Assembly (NCBI RefSeq): GCF_014191425.1
Contig: NZ_JACHWP010000001.1
Span: forward strand, 248,001 to 312,000
Length of the DNA stretch: 64,000 nucleotides
Reading direction: 5' to 3'
Origin: Helcobacillus massiliensis
GTDB lineage: Bacteria; Actinomycetota; Actinomycetes; Actinomycetales; Dermabacteraceae
The notes beneath the pieces are model-generated. The model did no database searches and was not told the origin of the DNA. It saw only the letters and a program-made list of their open reading frames with translations. Position 1 is the stretch's first letter. Each line of letters starts with the position of its first letter. This document shows positions 9,005 to 17,391 of this stretch, piece by piece. Made by a program: the position numbers and the translations under genes.

Positions 9005-12000
9005 GTGATCCAGCGCGATGTCACCGCCGTTCTGCTCGTCTCGTCCGCCGACTCCGTCGGCGCCATTGACCGCACAGTCCGCGCAGTCCGCCAGCAGTCC
9101 CGCCCCGCCGACCGCACCGTCCTCGTCGCCGCGGCCGGACTGAGCGAGTCCGTCGCCGAGTACCTCGGCACCCTCCAGACCGACGGCATGGTGGATGACC
9201 GCATCAACCTGTCGCCCGGTGCCACCATGGCCGGCGCCACCCGCGCCGTCGTCTCCCGCATCGCCGGCCGCGAGGCCGGCGGGCGTCGCCCCGACAACGC
9301 CGATCACGCCGCTCAGGACGCCGACGCGCAGGGCGCCGCCGTCGCTCCTGACGGCGCCCGGGCAGCCGAACCCAGCGGCCGTGCCGACGCGCACACCGGC
9401 GGCTCCACCGCGGTCTCCCCTCAGCATCGCGGCCGCCGCGCCCGCAGCGTCGACACCGAAGCGGAGCTCGCCCGTTCGACCCGCGAAGCACAGGAAGAAG
9501 CGCGCGTTCCGGCTCGCCTGCGGCAGCGCGGAAGCGCCAGAGGGGGCCGTCGTCGCCGCGCCACGGCCGACGATCAGAGCTGGCTCTGGCTGCTCACCAT
9601 GGAGGCCGAACCCGACCAGCACGCGCTGGAGGAACTCGTCCGCACGGTCCGAGAGGTGCCCTCCACTGCTGTCGCAGGCTCCAAGCACCTGTCGGCGAAC
9701 TCCCGCTCCGATGCTCCGCCGCTGGTGGACCTCGGCATCACCCTCACGCACTCCCATCGGATCCGCACCAGCGTCGACGCCGGCGAGATCGACCAGGGGC
9801 AGGCGGACTGGCGCACCGACGTCCTCGGGGTGACCCTGCCCAGCATGCTGGTGCAGACCGCCGCCCTGCAGGATGTCGGCGGGTTCGACCCGGCGCTCGC
9901 CTCCCCATGGGCTGAACTCGACCTCTGCCAGCGGATCTGGCGCTCCGGCGAACGCGTCACCGCTGTCTCCGACTCCCGTGTCAGCGCAGACCCGAGCCGC
10001 CTCACCGGCGCGAAGGACCCCGTTGCCTTCCGGTCCGGTCAGGTCCTGTCCCTGATCCGGCAGCGGCCCACCCTCATGGGCATCCTGACGCTGCTCGTCC
10101 TGCCGTTCGCGCTGATCGCCCGGATCATCGGGGCGATCGTGTCGCACCGGCCCCGCGCAGTCGGCCATGAACTGCAGGCGTTCGTCCGGATCCTGCGCCA
10201 CGCCCCCGCGGTGTTCGCCCGCGGCCGCGCCTCGAGTGCGCGCTCACCGATCCCACGGAGACGCCTCGCGCCGCTGTACGTTCCGCGCAGTGCCGCCGCC
10301 CGCTTGGCCTTGGACGAAGTGTGGACAGATCTCTTCGCTGATGACGCGCACACGCGCCGCATCAAACGCACCACCTGGGGCATCGCCGGCACCAGTCATG
10401 GCGCAGACGACGCCGACTACGGTCGGCACACCGTGTGGACGCTCGTCCTCGCCGGCCTCTCAGCAGCCATCGCCCTGCTGGCGATGCGCAGCATCCTGGG
10501 GCGCGGGTCTCTCGTGGGCCCCCACCTGATCGCCCCCACGAACGTGCTCCAGGACCGGTGGGACACCGTTTTCTCCTCCTGGATCCCCGGGGAGCTCGGC
10601 GCGCCCGGCCCCTCCGACGCCCTCACCCGCCTCGTCGGCATGATCCCCCTCAGCGGGGACGCGATCGTGCTCACCCTGCAGCTGCTCGCCATCCCCGCGG
10701 CGGCGCTCGGCGCCTGGTTCGCCGCCGGCACGCTCAGCCGGTCCATCGTGGTGCGCCTCATCGCCGCGGTCGCCTGGACCACGGCCCCACCGCTCGCGGA
10801 CGCGCTGCTGTCCGGTCGCTGGCCCGCCGTCCTGGTGCACCTCATGATCCCGCTCGCCGCCATCGGTCTGGTGCGCGCCATCGGCCTGCCGCACAAGACG
10901 GCGCAGGCGAGCCCGGCAGCCGCCGCGGCAGGCGGTCTCGCGCTTGCGGTGATCAGCGCGGTGCAGCCGATCCTCGCACCGATGGCGTTCATCGGCCTGC
11001 TGTTCATCATCCCGTTCATCCCCAGTCGACGCTGGCGGATGGTTTGGTTCGCGGTCCCCGTTCTCGGCCTGCACCTGCCGAACCTCACCGCCTACATTCA
11101 GCACCCGAAGTCGCTGATCGCCGTCAGCGGCGTCGAGGGCGCGTTCGCCCGCCCTTCACTGGCGGACCTCGCGCTGCTGCAGCCCACCGCGCATGGCCGC
11201 CTCGCCGAAGCCGCCGGGGCCGACGGGTCCCTGCTGTGGGCCCTGTTCGCCGCCTCGCTGATGATCGCCGGGCTGCTGGCGCTGCTGACCGCCCCGTTCC
11301 TCGCCGGGGACGCCGGCCGGGTCGGCATCTTCTCGGTGCTCGTGGTGGCGGGCGGCTTCGCGCTCGCCCTGGCCCTCGGCCGGTTCGTCACGGGGTTCGA
11401 TGACGGCACCCCCTTCACCTCCTACGCCGGACCAGCGCTCTCCATCGTGTGCGCGGGCCTCGTCACCGCTCTGCTGTGCACGGGGGACGCGATCGCGCAC
11501 CGCGTTGCATCGCCGGTCGCCGGACAGACCTGGCTGCGGCGCACCCTCGCTCCCGTGCTCGGAATCCTCGCCGTCGGTCTCGTCGCCTCGTGGGCGATCA
11601 TGGCGCCGTCGGCGATGGAGCTGGAGCGCACCACCGAGCTGCAGATCCCCGCTGTCGCCGCCGACCAGGGCGTGTCCGATCAGCGCACCCGCACGCTCGT
11701 GCTCCACCAGGAGAACGACGGCTCTGTCACCGGCCGTGTCGTGGACGGTGCAGGCGACTCCATCGACCAGTCCTCCGGTGCGGAGAACGCGCGCCAGGCG
11801 GAGCTGGGGGAGACAGCCAGCCCGTTCGACACCGCCAGTGAGCACCTCGTCGGCTCCATCGCCGCGAACCTCGCCGACGACGGCACAGGCGTGGTGCCGC
11901 CGCTGTCCACCTTCGCGGTGCAGTACGTGGTGGTGCCCAGCCAGGAGAACGCGGACTCCATCACTCTTGCGCTGAACTCCTCACCGCGGTTCGAGCGCGT

Positions 12001-12412
12001 CACCGAGTCCGATCAGGGCGGGCTGTGGCGCGTGGTGGACCCGTCGGCCCGAGCGATGATCCTTGATTCCGCGCCCGGCCAGCGCATCAATCCGACCACG
12101 ACGACGGCCCTGCCGTCGGGCCGCACCGACGCTCAGGCGCAGGTGAAGGCCGCCGACCACGTGCGGACGGTGATGCTCTCCGAGCGCTCCGACTCCGGGT
12201 GGCACGCCACCCTGAACGGCCGCGCCCTGACCCCGGTGGTGGTCGACGACTGGGCGCAGGGCTTCGAACTGCCGGCAGGCGCCAGCGGTGAGCTCCACAT
12301 CCGCTACACCAGCCCGTTGGCGACCCCGCTGATCATCATCGGCCTCATCATCCTGGCGGTGACCGTGCTGGTCGCCCTGCCGTGGCGCCGCCGTTCGAAG
12401 GAGGCACTGTGA
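9005..12412 (+). CDS. Very large membrane glycosyltransferase (family 2 domain plus multi-spanning region)
   Basis: 1135 residues. Residues 1-330 form a GT2 domain interrupted by a low-complexity, Ala/Arg-rich insert (about 85-180). DVGGFDPALASPWAELDLCQRIWRSG is the conserved acceptor segment. Several membrane spans begin near LMGILTLLVLPFALIARIIGAI; a second membrane region of about ten helices spans roughly residues 475-870, and a soluble, probably extracytoplasmic C-terminal part ends in a last helix (PLIIIGLIILAVTVLVALPW). GTG start; the AAAGGA site is 13 nt upstream, longer than usual. Overlaps the DUF5719 gene by 4 nt. Substrate unknown; context suggests envelope glycan synthesis. Confidence 0.85.
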   Translation: MIQRDVTAVLLVSSADSVGAIDRTVRAVRQQSRPADRTVLVAAAGLSESVAEYLGTLQTDGMVDDRINLSPGATMAGATRAVVSRIAGREAGGRRPDNADHAAQDADAQGAAVAPDGARAAEPSGRADAHTGGSTAVSPQHRGRRARSVDTEAELARSTREAQEEARVPARLRQRGSARGGRRRRATADDQSWLWLLTMEAEPDQHALEELVRTVREVPSTAVAGSKHLSANSRSDAPPLVDLGITLTHSHRIRTSVDAGEIDQGQADWRTDVLGVTLPSMLVQTAALQDVGGFDPALASPWAELDLCQRIWRSGERVTAVSDSRVSADPSRLTGAKDPVAFRSGQVLSLIRQRPTLMGILTLLVLPFALIARIIGAIVSHRPRAVGHELQAFVRILRHAPAVFARGRASSARSPIPRRRLAPLYVPRSAAARLALDEVWTDLFADDAHTRRIKRTTWGIAGTSHGADDADYGRHTVWTLVLAGLSAAIALLAMRSILGRGSLVGPHLIAPTNVLQDRWDTVFSSWIPGELGAPGPSDALTRLVGMIPLSGDAIVLTLQLLAIPAAALGAWFAAGTLSRSIVVRLIAAVAWTTAPPLADALLSGRWPAVLVHLMIPLAAIGLVRAIGLPHKTAQASPAAAAAGGLALAVISAVQPILAPMAFIGLLFIIPFIPSRRWRMVWFAVPVLGLHLPNLTAYIQHPKSLIAVSGVEGAFARPSLADLALLQPTAHGRLAEAAGADGSLLWALFAASLMIAGLLALLTAPFLAGDAGRVGIFSVLVVAGGFALALALGRFVTGFDDGTPFTSYAGPALSIVCAGLVTALLCTGDAIAHRVASPVAGQTWLRRTLAPVLGILAVGLVASWAIMAPSAMELERTTELQIPAVAADQGVSDQRTRTLVLHQENDGSVTGRVVDGAGDSIDQSSGAENARQAELGETASPFDTASEHLVGSIAANLADDGTGVVPPLSTFAVQYVVVPSQENADSITLALNSSPRFERVTESDQGGLWRVVDPSARAMILDSAPGQRINPTTTTALPSGRTDAQAQVKAADHVRTVMLSERSDSGWHATLNGRALTPVVVDDWAQGFELPAGASGELHIRYTSPLATPLIIIGLIILAVTVLVALPWRRRSKEAL

Positions 12413-14058
12413 GTTCCACCCCCACTGAGCCGCACGTTCCCGCAGACCCCGTCGGCCCCACCGACCCGGGCCCTGTCGGCAGCAGCCCGGTGCGCAGCCG
12501 CCGCGTCGCCGCCGCCGTCCTCGCGTTCGTCCCCCTCATCGGCGTCGTCGCTGCCGGCGCGACCCTCGGCCAGAAGTCGTTCACCTCCGTGGAGGACCTC
12601 TCCGCCCGCTCCACCGCGGTCGCCCAGGCGCAGTCGTGCCCCGGGCCGTTCCTGCCGCCGGAACAGACCACCGGCACCGACGAGGCGCTCGCCGAGCAGA
12701 AGCCCGCGGACACCGCGCAGGTGCGCACCCTCGCTCTCGAACCGGACACGAGCCTCCTGTTCGGGCAGGACCAGGTCGCCGCCACCCGCCTCACCGAGGA
12801 CGGAACGCCCCGCACCCCCACCATCGACGCCGAGAACCGCGACGGGACCCCGCTGGACGCCACCCCGGTGAAGGGGAAGGCGGAGTTCGCAACCGCGTCC
12901 GCGGAGGCCGGCGCCGACGGGGCGATCATGCGCTCCACCTCGTTCGACTCCCAGCGGCCGATCGCGGACACCATCCAGGCCGTCCGCACCGAATCCGGTG
13001 ACTTCCGGTCCCTCGCGCTCACCCGCTGCTGGGAGCCGCGGGTGAAGGGCACCTTCGTAGGCGTCTCCACCACGCCCGGCTCATCGAGCGTGCTCGTGCT
13101 CACCAACACCACGGACCGGCCCTCCTCCGCCAGCCTGACGGTGAACACAGCCGACGGCGAAGCGGACCCGCAGGGCCGCGGCACCATCGTGGTCGCGCCG
13201 GGTGCAACCGAGCGGATCCCGATGGAATCCATCGCCCCCGGATTCGACTCGCTCGGCGTGTCGGTCACCGTGCAGGGCTCGCCGCTCGCGATGAGCATGG
13301 AGACGTCCGAGCGCGACGGCCTCACCCCGCACGGCGGTGACATCGCCACCGCGCAGCAGGCGCCGTCCACCGACCACGTGTTCCCCGGCGCAACCATCAC
13401 CGCGGGCCGGCCCCTCAAGATCGACCTGCTGAACAGCACCGGGCAGCCCACCACCGCGACTGTCCGCTTCATCAGCCCCACCGGCGAGGTGAAGGACCGG
13501 GAGATGACAGATGTGCAGATCCCCGCCTCCGGCGTGCTGCAGCTGGACACCGGGACCCTGCCCCGCGGCGCCTACACGGTGACGGTGGAATCCGAGGCGC
13601 CCGTGTTCGCCACGATCCGCTCGTCAGTGTTCGGCAGCGATCAGCCGGGGGAGACCACCTCGAAAGCGGTGGACTTCACGATCCAGAACCCGTCGGACCC
13701 GATCCGGAACTCCTCCGTGCTCGCGCTGCCGCTCGGCGGCGCCGACGGCCAGGTGCGCCTGTTCGGTCTGGCGGACACCACGGTCACCGTGATCGGCACC
13801 AAGGCCGACGGGTCCCTGTCGAAGCCGGTGACGAAGCCGGTGGCGGACGGTCAGACCCTGTCGATCGCGGCCAACGAGATCGACCCGAAGCCGGAGGACC
13901 TGACGGGCCTGATCGTGGTGCCGGAGACGCCCTCATCGATCACGGGGGACTGGGTCCAGACCGCGAAGGCGGGCAGCAGCGGACCGATCATCGGCAGTGT
14001 GCGCCTGGCGGACAACAACGTGGCCGCCTCCGGCGTCAACGTCCGCCTGCAGTACTGA
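12409..14058 (+). CDS. DUF5719 family exported protein
   Basis: 549 residues. GTG start inside the previous stop with a strong GGAGG site. One N-terminal membrane segment (AAAVLAFVPLIGVVAAGATLG) anchors a beta-rich extracellular domain with repeated sandwich-like sections (VLVLTNTTDRPSSASLTV, KIDLLNSTGQPTTATVRF). No catalytic motif is seen. The coupling with the large glycosyltransferase suggests that the two work together at the envelope. Function unknown. Confidence 0.75.
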   Translation: MSSTPTEPHVPADPVGPTDPGPVGSSPVRSRRVAAAVLAFVPLIGVVAAGATLGQKSFTSVEDLSARSTAVAQAQSCPGPFLPPEQTTGTDEALAEQKPADTAQVRTLALEPDTSLLFGQDQVAATRLTEDGTPRTPTIDAENRDGTPLDATPVKGKAEFATASAEAGADGAIMRSTSFDSQRPIADTIQAVRTESGDFRSLALTRCWEPRVKGTFVGVSTTPGSSSVLVLTNTTDRPSSASLTVNTADGEADPQGRGTIVVAPGATERIPMESIAPGFDSLGVSVTVQGSPLAMSMETSERDGLTPHGGDIATAQQAPSTDHVFPGATITAGRPLKIDLLNSTGQPTTATVRFISPTGEVKDREMTDVQIPASGVLQLDTGTLPRGAYTVTVESEAPVFATIRSSVFGSDQPGETTSKAVDFTIQNPSDPIRNSSVLALPLGGADGQVRLFGLADTTVTVIGTKADGSLSKPVTKPVADGQTLSIAANEIDPKPEDLTGLIVVPETPSSITGDWVQTAKAGSSGPIIGSVRLADNNVAASGVNVRLQY

Positions 14059-14107
14059 GCGGATCACCGCAGCTGGGCGGCCCACCGGGGCGCAGGACAG
14101 GTCGGCC

Positions 14108-14515
14108 TCAGAGGCTGAAGTCGGGGTCGATGTCCTCGGGCTGTTTGCCGAGGAGAGATGCCACGTTCTGCACCAGGACCGAGCGCACCAGCTCCCGCAG
14201 GTCCTCCGCGTCCGTCACACGCATCTCAATGGGGCGGCGGTACACCACGATCTGCGGCGGCGACTGGCGGTCGCCGGGGAAAGCACGTCCCAGCAGCACC
14301 GCGTCCTCCCAGTGCACGTGCGACGAGGGCGGAACGTCCTCGGCGAGCACTTCCACGTACTCCAGCTCGCGGGGGAAGCGCTGCAGCATCTCCGCCATCG
14401 CATCCTGCACCGAAGCGTCGAAGCGTTCGCGTCGGCTCACATAGCCGGGCAGATGCGGCGGCACGAGGTCGTGACGGAAGGCGCGGCCGCGTCGGCGGCG
14501 TCGAGGGGAGGGCAT
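14108..14515 (-). CDS. Zincin-like metallopeptidase family protein (Rv3259 type), catalytic motif degenerate
   Basis: 135 residues. The N-terminus is basic (PRRRRRGRAFRHDL), followed by LPGYVSRRERFDASVQDAM and QIVVYRRPIEMRVTDAEDLRELVRSVLVQNVASLLG, matching the actinobacterial DUF1025/Rv3259 group. Where active members carry HExxH in the last helix, this protein reads LVRSVLVQNV, so the zinc ligands are missing. It is probably structural or regulatory rather than a protease. Divergent from the DUF3499 gene, as in other actinobacteria. Confidence 0.75.
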   Translation of the reverse strand: MPSPRRRRRGRAFRHDLVPPHLPGYVSRRERFDASVQDAMAEMLQRFPRELEYVEVLAEDVPPSSHVHWEDAVLLGRAFPGDRQSPPQIVVYRRPIEMRVTDAEDLRELVRSVLVQNVASLLGKQPEDIDPDFSL

Positions 14516-14568
14516 GGCCCCAGCCTATCGGCGCCGGAGGCGGTGAGGCTCAGCGCTGCGGCTCGCGA

Positions 14569-14583
14569 TAGAGTTGCCTCGTG
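14569..14583 (+). promoter_or_regulatory. Leaderless promoter of the DUF3499 gene
   Basis: TAGAGT (14569-14574) lies 6 nt before the GTG start and there is no Shine-Dalgarno site, so transcription should begin at or next to the start codon. Confidence 0.55.
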
Positions 14584-14991
14584 TCTGATCGTGAATGCTC
14601 AAAAACCGGATGCTCTGAGCCGGCCGTGGCCGTCCTGACCTACAACTACGCGGACTCCGTCGCGGTCATCGGCCCGCTCCCGGCAGAGCGCGACCCGCAC
14701 GGGTACGACCTGTGCCTCGCTCACGCTCGCAGCCTTACGGTCCCCAACGGCTGGACCGTGCAGCGCGTCCCCGGCGAACTGCGCCAGCAGGACGACGTCC
14801 TCGCCCTCGCAAAGGCCCTCGCCGACGCCGAGGACCGACCTTCGGCCGCGTCCCGAGCACCGCACGGCGCCCACCGCGCCCCCGCCGCTCCCGCGCAGGC
14901 GCCCCATCGCGAGGGCACTCCCGCCCAGCAGGCCGGCGCTGCCGGTCAGGGCCGGCACCTGCGCGTTGTCCGCTCCGCCGACAGCGAATGA
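14581..14991 (+). CDS. DUF3499 family protein, putative zinc-binding
   Basis: 136 residues from a GTG that appears leaderless. The N-terminal domain has CSKTGC and CLAH, four potential zinc ligands (residues about 6, 11, and the CxxH near 46-49), then a proline/alanine-rich tail. Homologues (Rv3258c) always sit between the whiB2/peptidase region and phosphomannomutase. Function unknown; perhaps a small zinc-ribbon protein. Nine nt separate it from the manB start. Confidence 0.8.
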   Translation: MSDRECSKTGCSEPAVAVLTYNYADSVAVIGPLPAERDPHGYDLCLAHARSLTVPNGWTVQRVPGELRQQDDVLALAKALADAEDRPSAASRAPHGAHRAPAAPAQAPHREGTPAQQAGAAGQGRHLRVVRSADSE

Positions 14992-14999
14992 GGAGACCC

Positions 15000-16670
15000 G
15001 TGACCACCGTATCCACACCGATCGACCGCTCCGGAACCGATCTCAGCCGCATCGTCAAGGCCTATGACGTCCGCGGGCGCGCCCACGAGGACTTCACCGC
15101 CGACGGCTCCCGCGCCCTCGGCGCCGCGTTCGCCGACCTCTTGGACGGCGCCGACATCATCGTCTCCCACGACATGCGCGAATCCTCCCCGGAGCTCGCC
15201 GGCGCCTTCGCCGATGGGGCCCGCACCCGCGGCTCCACTGTCCTGTGGGCTTCGCTCAGCTCCACCGACCAGCTGTACTGCGCCTCCGGTCTGCGGGACG
15301 TCGCAGGCGCGCAGTTCACCGCCAGCCACAATCCGGGCCCGGACAACGGGATCAAGATGTGCTTCGCCGGCGCCGTTCCCGTGGGCCGCGACACCGGGCT
15401 CACCGAGATCCGCGACACCGCCCAGGCGTACCTGGACGCAGGCACCATCCCCGCGGCTCGCCGGAGGGGCGAGCAGCGTGAGATCGACACCCTCGGCGAC
15501 TACATCGACACCGTGCTGTCCCTCGTCCCCCTGGACGGGGAGCGCGAGCTGACCGTTGTGGTCGACGCCGGAAACGCGATGGCGGGCCTGACCGTTCCCG
15601 CGCTCGCCCAGCGGGTGCCGTCCCTGCGGGTGGTCCCCCTCTTCTTCGAGCTGGACGGCACCTTCCCGAACCATGAGGCGAATCCGTTGGACTACTCCAC
15701 CCTGAGCGATCTGCGCGCAGCGGTGAAGCGGGAGGGCGCCGATCTCGGCCTCGCCTTCGACGGCGACGCCGACCGCTGCATCGTGGTGGACGAATCAGGT
15801 GAGGTGGTGTCCCCGTCGGCCATCACCGCGATGATCGCCACCGGTGAGATCCGCCGAGTCCGCGCCGAGGGCGAGACCAGCCCGGCGGTGGTCGCCAACA
15901 TCGTCTCCAGCCGCCATGTGCGCGACGCCATCGAGGCCGAGGGCGGCCGATGGGTGGTCAGCCGAGTGGGGCACTCCATCATCAAAGCGCTGATGGCGAA
16001 GGAGAACGCGGTGTTCGGCGGTGAGCACTCCGCCCACTACTACTTCCGGGACTTCTTCTTCGCCGATTCCGGCATGCTGGCGGCGCTGCACACCCTGCGC
16101 GCCCTGCAGAAGAGCAGCGGGACCCTCTCCGACCTGATGGCGGAGCACGACCCGTTCGCCGCCAGCGGTGAGATCAACTCCCGCGTTGCGGATGCCGACG
16201 GCGCCGCGCAGCGGGTCCGCTCCGCCATCGAAGGGGTCCCGGGCGTCACGATCGACGACCTCGACGGCATGACCGTCACCCACTGGGATGAGGCGATGCC
16301 CGAGGATCAGCGCTGGTGGTTCTCCCTGCGCCCGTCGAACACGGAGCCGCTGCTGCGACTGAACGTGGAGGCGGCGACCGGGAACACTATGGCGCGGGTG
16401 CGCGATGAGATCCTGGGGATCATCCGCGCCGATGCCCCCGCGGGGCGGCGCCGCTCGGATTCGGCGGGACCCGTCGGCCGCCCTGATGGAGCGGCGCATC
16501 CCGCAGCGCGCAGCCGAATCCCGTCCCTGCCGGCGTGGGCGGCCGATGTGGTGCGCTGCCCCGCATGTCGAAGCGACCTCGTCCAGCACGGGGCGCACAT
16601 CACCTGTTCTGCGTGTTCGTTGGCATATCGTGATGTTGAAGGCCTCCCGATGCTGATCCAGCAGCGGTAA
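15000..16670 (+). CDS. manB: Phosphomannomutase/phosphoglucomutase with a fused C-terminal Trm112-like zinc domain
   Basis: 556 residues. The enzyme interconverts mannose-6-P and mannose-1-P, feeding GDP-mannose and glycolipid synthesis. TASHNPGPDNGIKMC holds the phosphoserine, DGDADRC the metal-binding loop, GGEHSAHYYF the sugar loop and RPSNTEPLLRLNVE the phosphate-binding loop. The mutase ends near residue 475. After a linker, CPACRSDLVQHGAHITCSAC forms a zinc ribbon followed by LAYRDVEGLPMLI, the Trm112/UPF0434 pattern. In relatives this is a separate small gene just downstream. GTG start with GAGGAG site. Confidence 0.93.
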   Translation: MTTVSTPIDRSGTDLSRIVKAYDVRGRAHEDFTADGSRALGAAFADLLDGADIIVSHDMRESSPELAGAFADGARTRGSTVLWASLSSTDQLYCASGLRDVAGAQFTASHNPGPDNGIKMCFAGAVPVGRDTGLTEIRDTAQAYLDAGTIPAARRRGEQREIDTLGDYIDTVLSLVPLDGERELTVVVDAGNAMAGLTVPALAQRVPSLRVVPLFFELDGTFPNHEANPLDYSTLSDLRAAVKREGADLGLAFDGDADRCIVVDESGEVVSPSAITAMIATGEIRRVRAEGETSPAVVANIVSSRHVRDAIEAEGGRWVVSRVGHSIIKALMAKENAVFGGEHSAHYYFRDFFFADSGMLAALHTLRALQKSSGTLSDLMAEHDPFAASGEINSRVADADGAAQRVRSAIEGVPGVTIDDLDGMTVTHWDEAMPEDQRWWFSLRPSNTEPLLRLNVEAATGNTMARVRDEILGIIRADAPAGRRRSDSAGPVGRPDGAAHPAARSRIPSLPAWAADVVRCPACRSDLVQHGAHITCSACSLAYRDVEGLPMLIQQR

Positions 16671-16697
16671 GATCAGCGAATTTCCGTCCTCTTCCGG

Positions 16698-16713
16698 CAT
16701 AATGGGACCCATG
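16698..16713 (+). promoter_or_regulatory. Leaderless promoter of mtrA
   Basis: CATAAT (16698-16703) is followed by 7 nt and then ATG at 16711, with no ribosome site. This decides the start: the in-frame ATG at 16702 overlaps the -10 box and is unlikely to be used. Confidence 0.6.
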
Positions 16714-17391
16714 AGCACTTCACCCAAGGTCCTCGTGGTCGATGATGATGCGGCCATCGCCGAGATGGTCTCCATCGTTCTTACCGGCAAGGGGTTCGAT
16801 GTCACCACCGCAGCGGACGGGAATGAAGCACTCGACGGCTTCGAGGACGGCATGTACGACGTCGTCCTCCTGGACCTGATGCTGCCGGGGACCGACGGCA
16901 ACGAGATCTGCCGCCGCATGCGCGAGGTCTCCGGTGTTCCCATCATCATGCTGACCGCCCGCAGTGACACGAAGGACATCGTGGAGGGTCTGGAGGCCGG
17001 AGCCGACGACTACCTGACGAAGCCGTTCGATCCGGACGAACTGGTCGCCCGCATCCGCGCCCGTGTGCGCCGGCAGGAGGAGCCCGGTCCCGAAACGCTC
17101 AAGGTGGCGGACATCGTCATCGATGTGGAGGGCCACCGCGTGTGGCGCGGGGAGGAGCGCCTGCCGCTCACCCCCCTCGAGTTCGACCTCCTCGTGGCGC
17201 TGGCGCGCAAGCCGTGGCAGGTGTTCAGCCGCGAGGTCCTGCTGCGCGAAGTGTGGGGCTACCGCCACAGCGCCGATACCCGCCTGGTGAACGTGCATGT
17301 GCAGCGACTGCGCGCCAAGATCGAGCTCGACCCGGAGAACCCGCAGATCGTGGTGACGGTTCGTGGTGTCGGATATCGAGCAGGAAAGTAG
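16711..17391 (+). CDS. mtrA: Response regulator MtrA
   Basis: 226 residues. OmpR/PhoB family: receiver domain with acidic DDD (11-13), phospho-acceptor D55 (DVVLLDLMLPG) and the PFDPDELVARIRA end, then a winged-helix DNA-binding domain ending VNVHVQRLRAKIE and VRGVGYRAGK. MtrA controls cell-wall hydrolases, osmotic response and replication-linked division in actinobacteria. mtrB overlaps its 3' end by 29 nt. Leaderless start. Confidence 0.96.
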   Translation: MSTSPKVLVVDDDAAIAEMVSIVLTGKGFDVTTAADGNEALDGFEDGMYDVVLLDLMLPGTDGNEICRRMREVSGVPIIMLTARSDTKDIVEGLEAGADDYLTKPFDPDELVARIRARVRRQEEPGPETLKVADIVIDVEGHRVWRGEERLPLTPLEFDLLVALARKPWQVFSREVLLREVWGYRHSADTRLVNVHVQRLRAKIELDPENPQIVVTVRGVGYRAGK

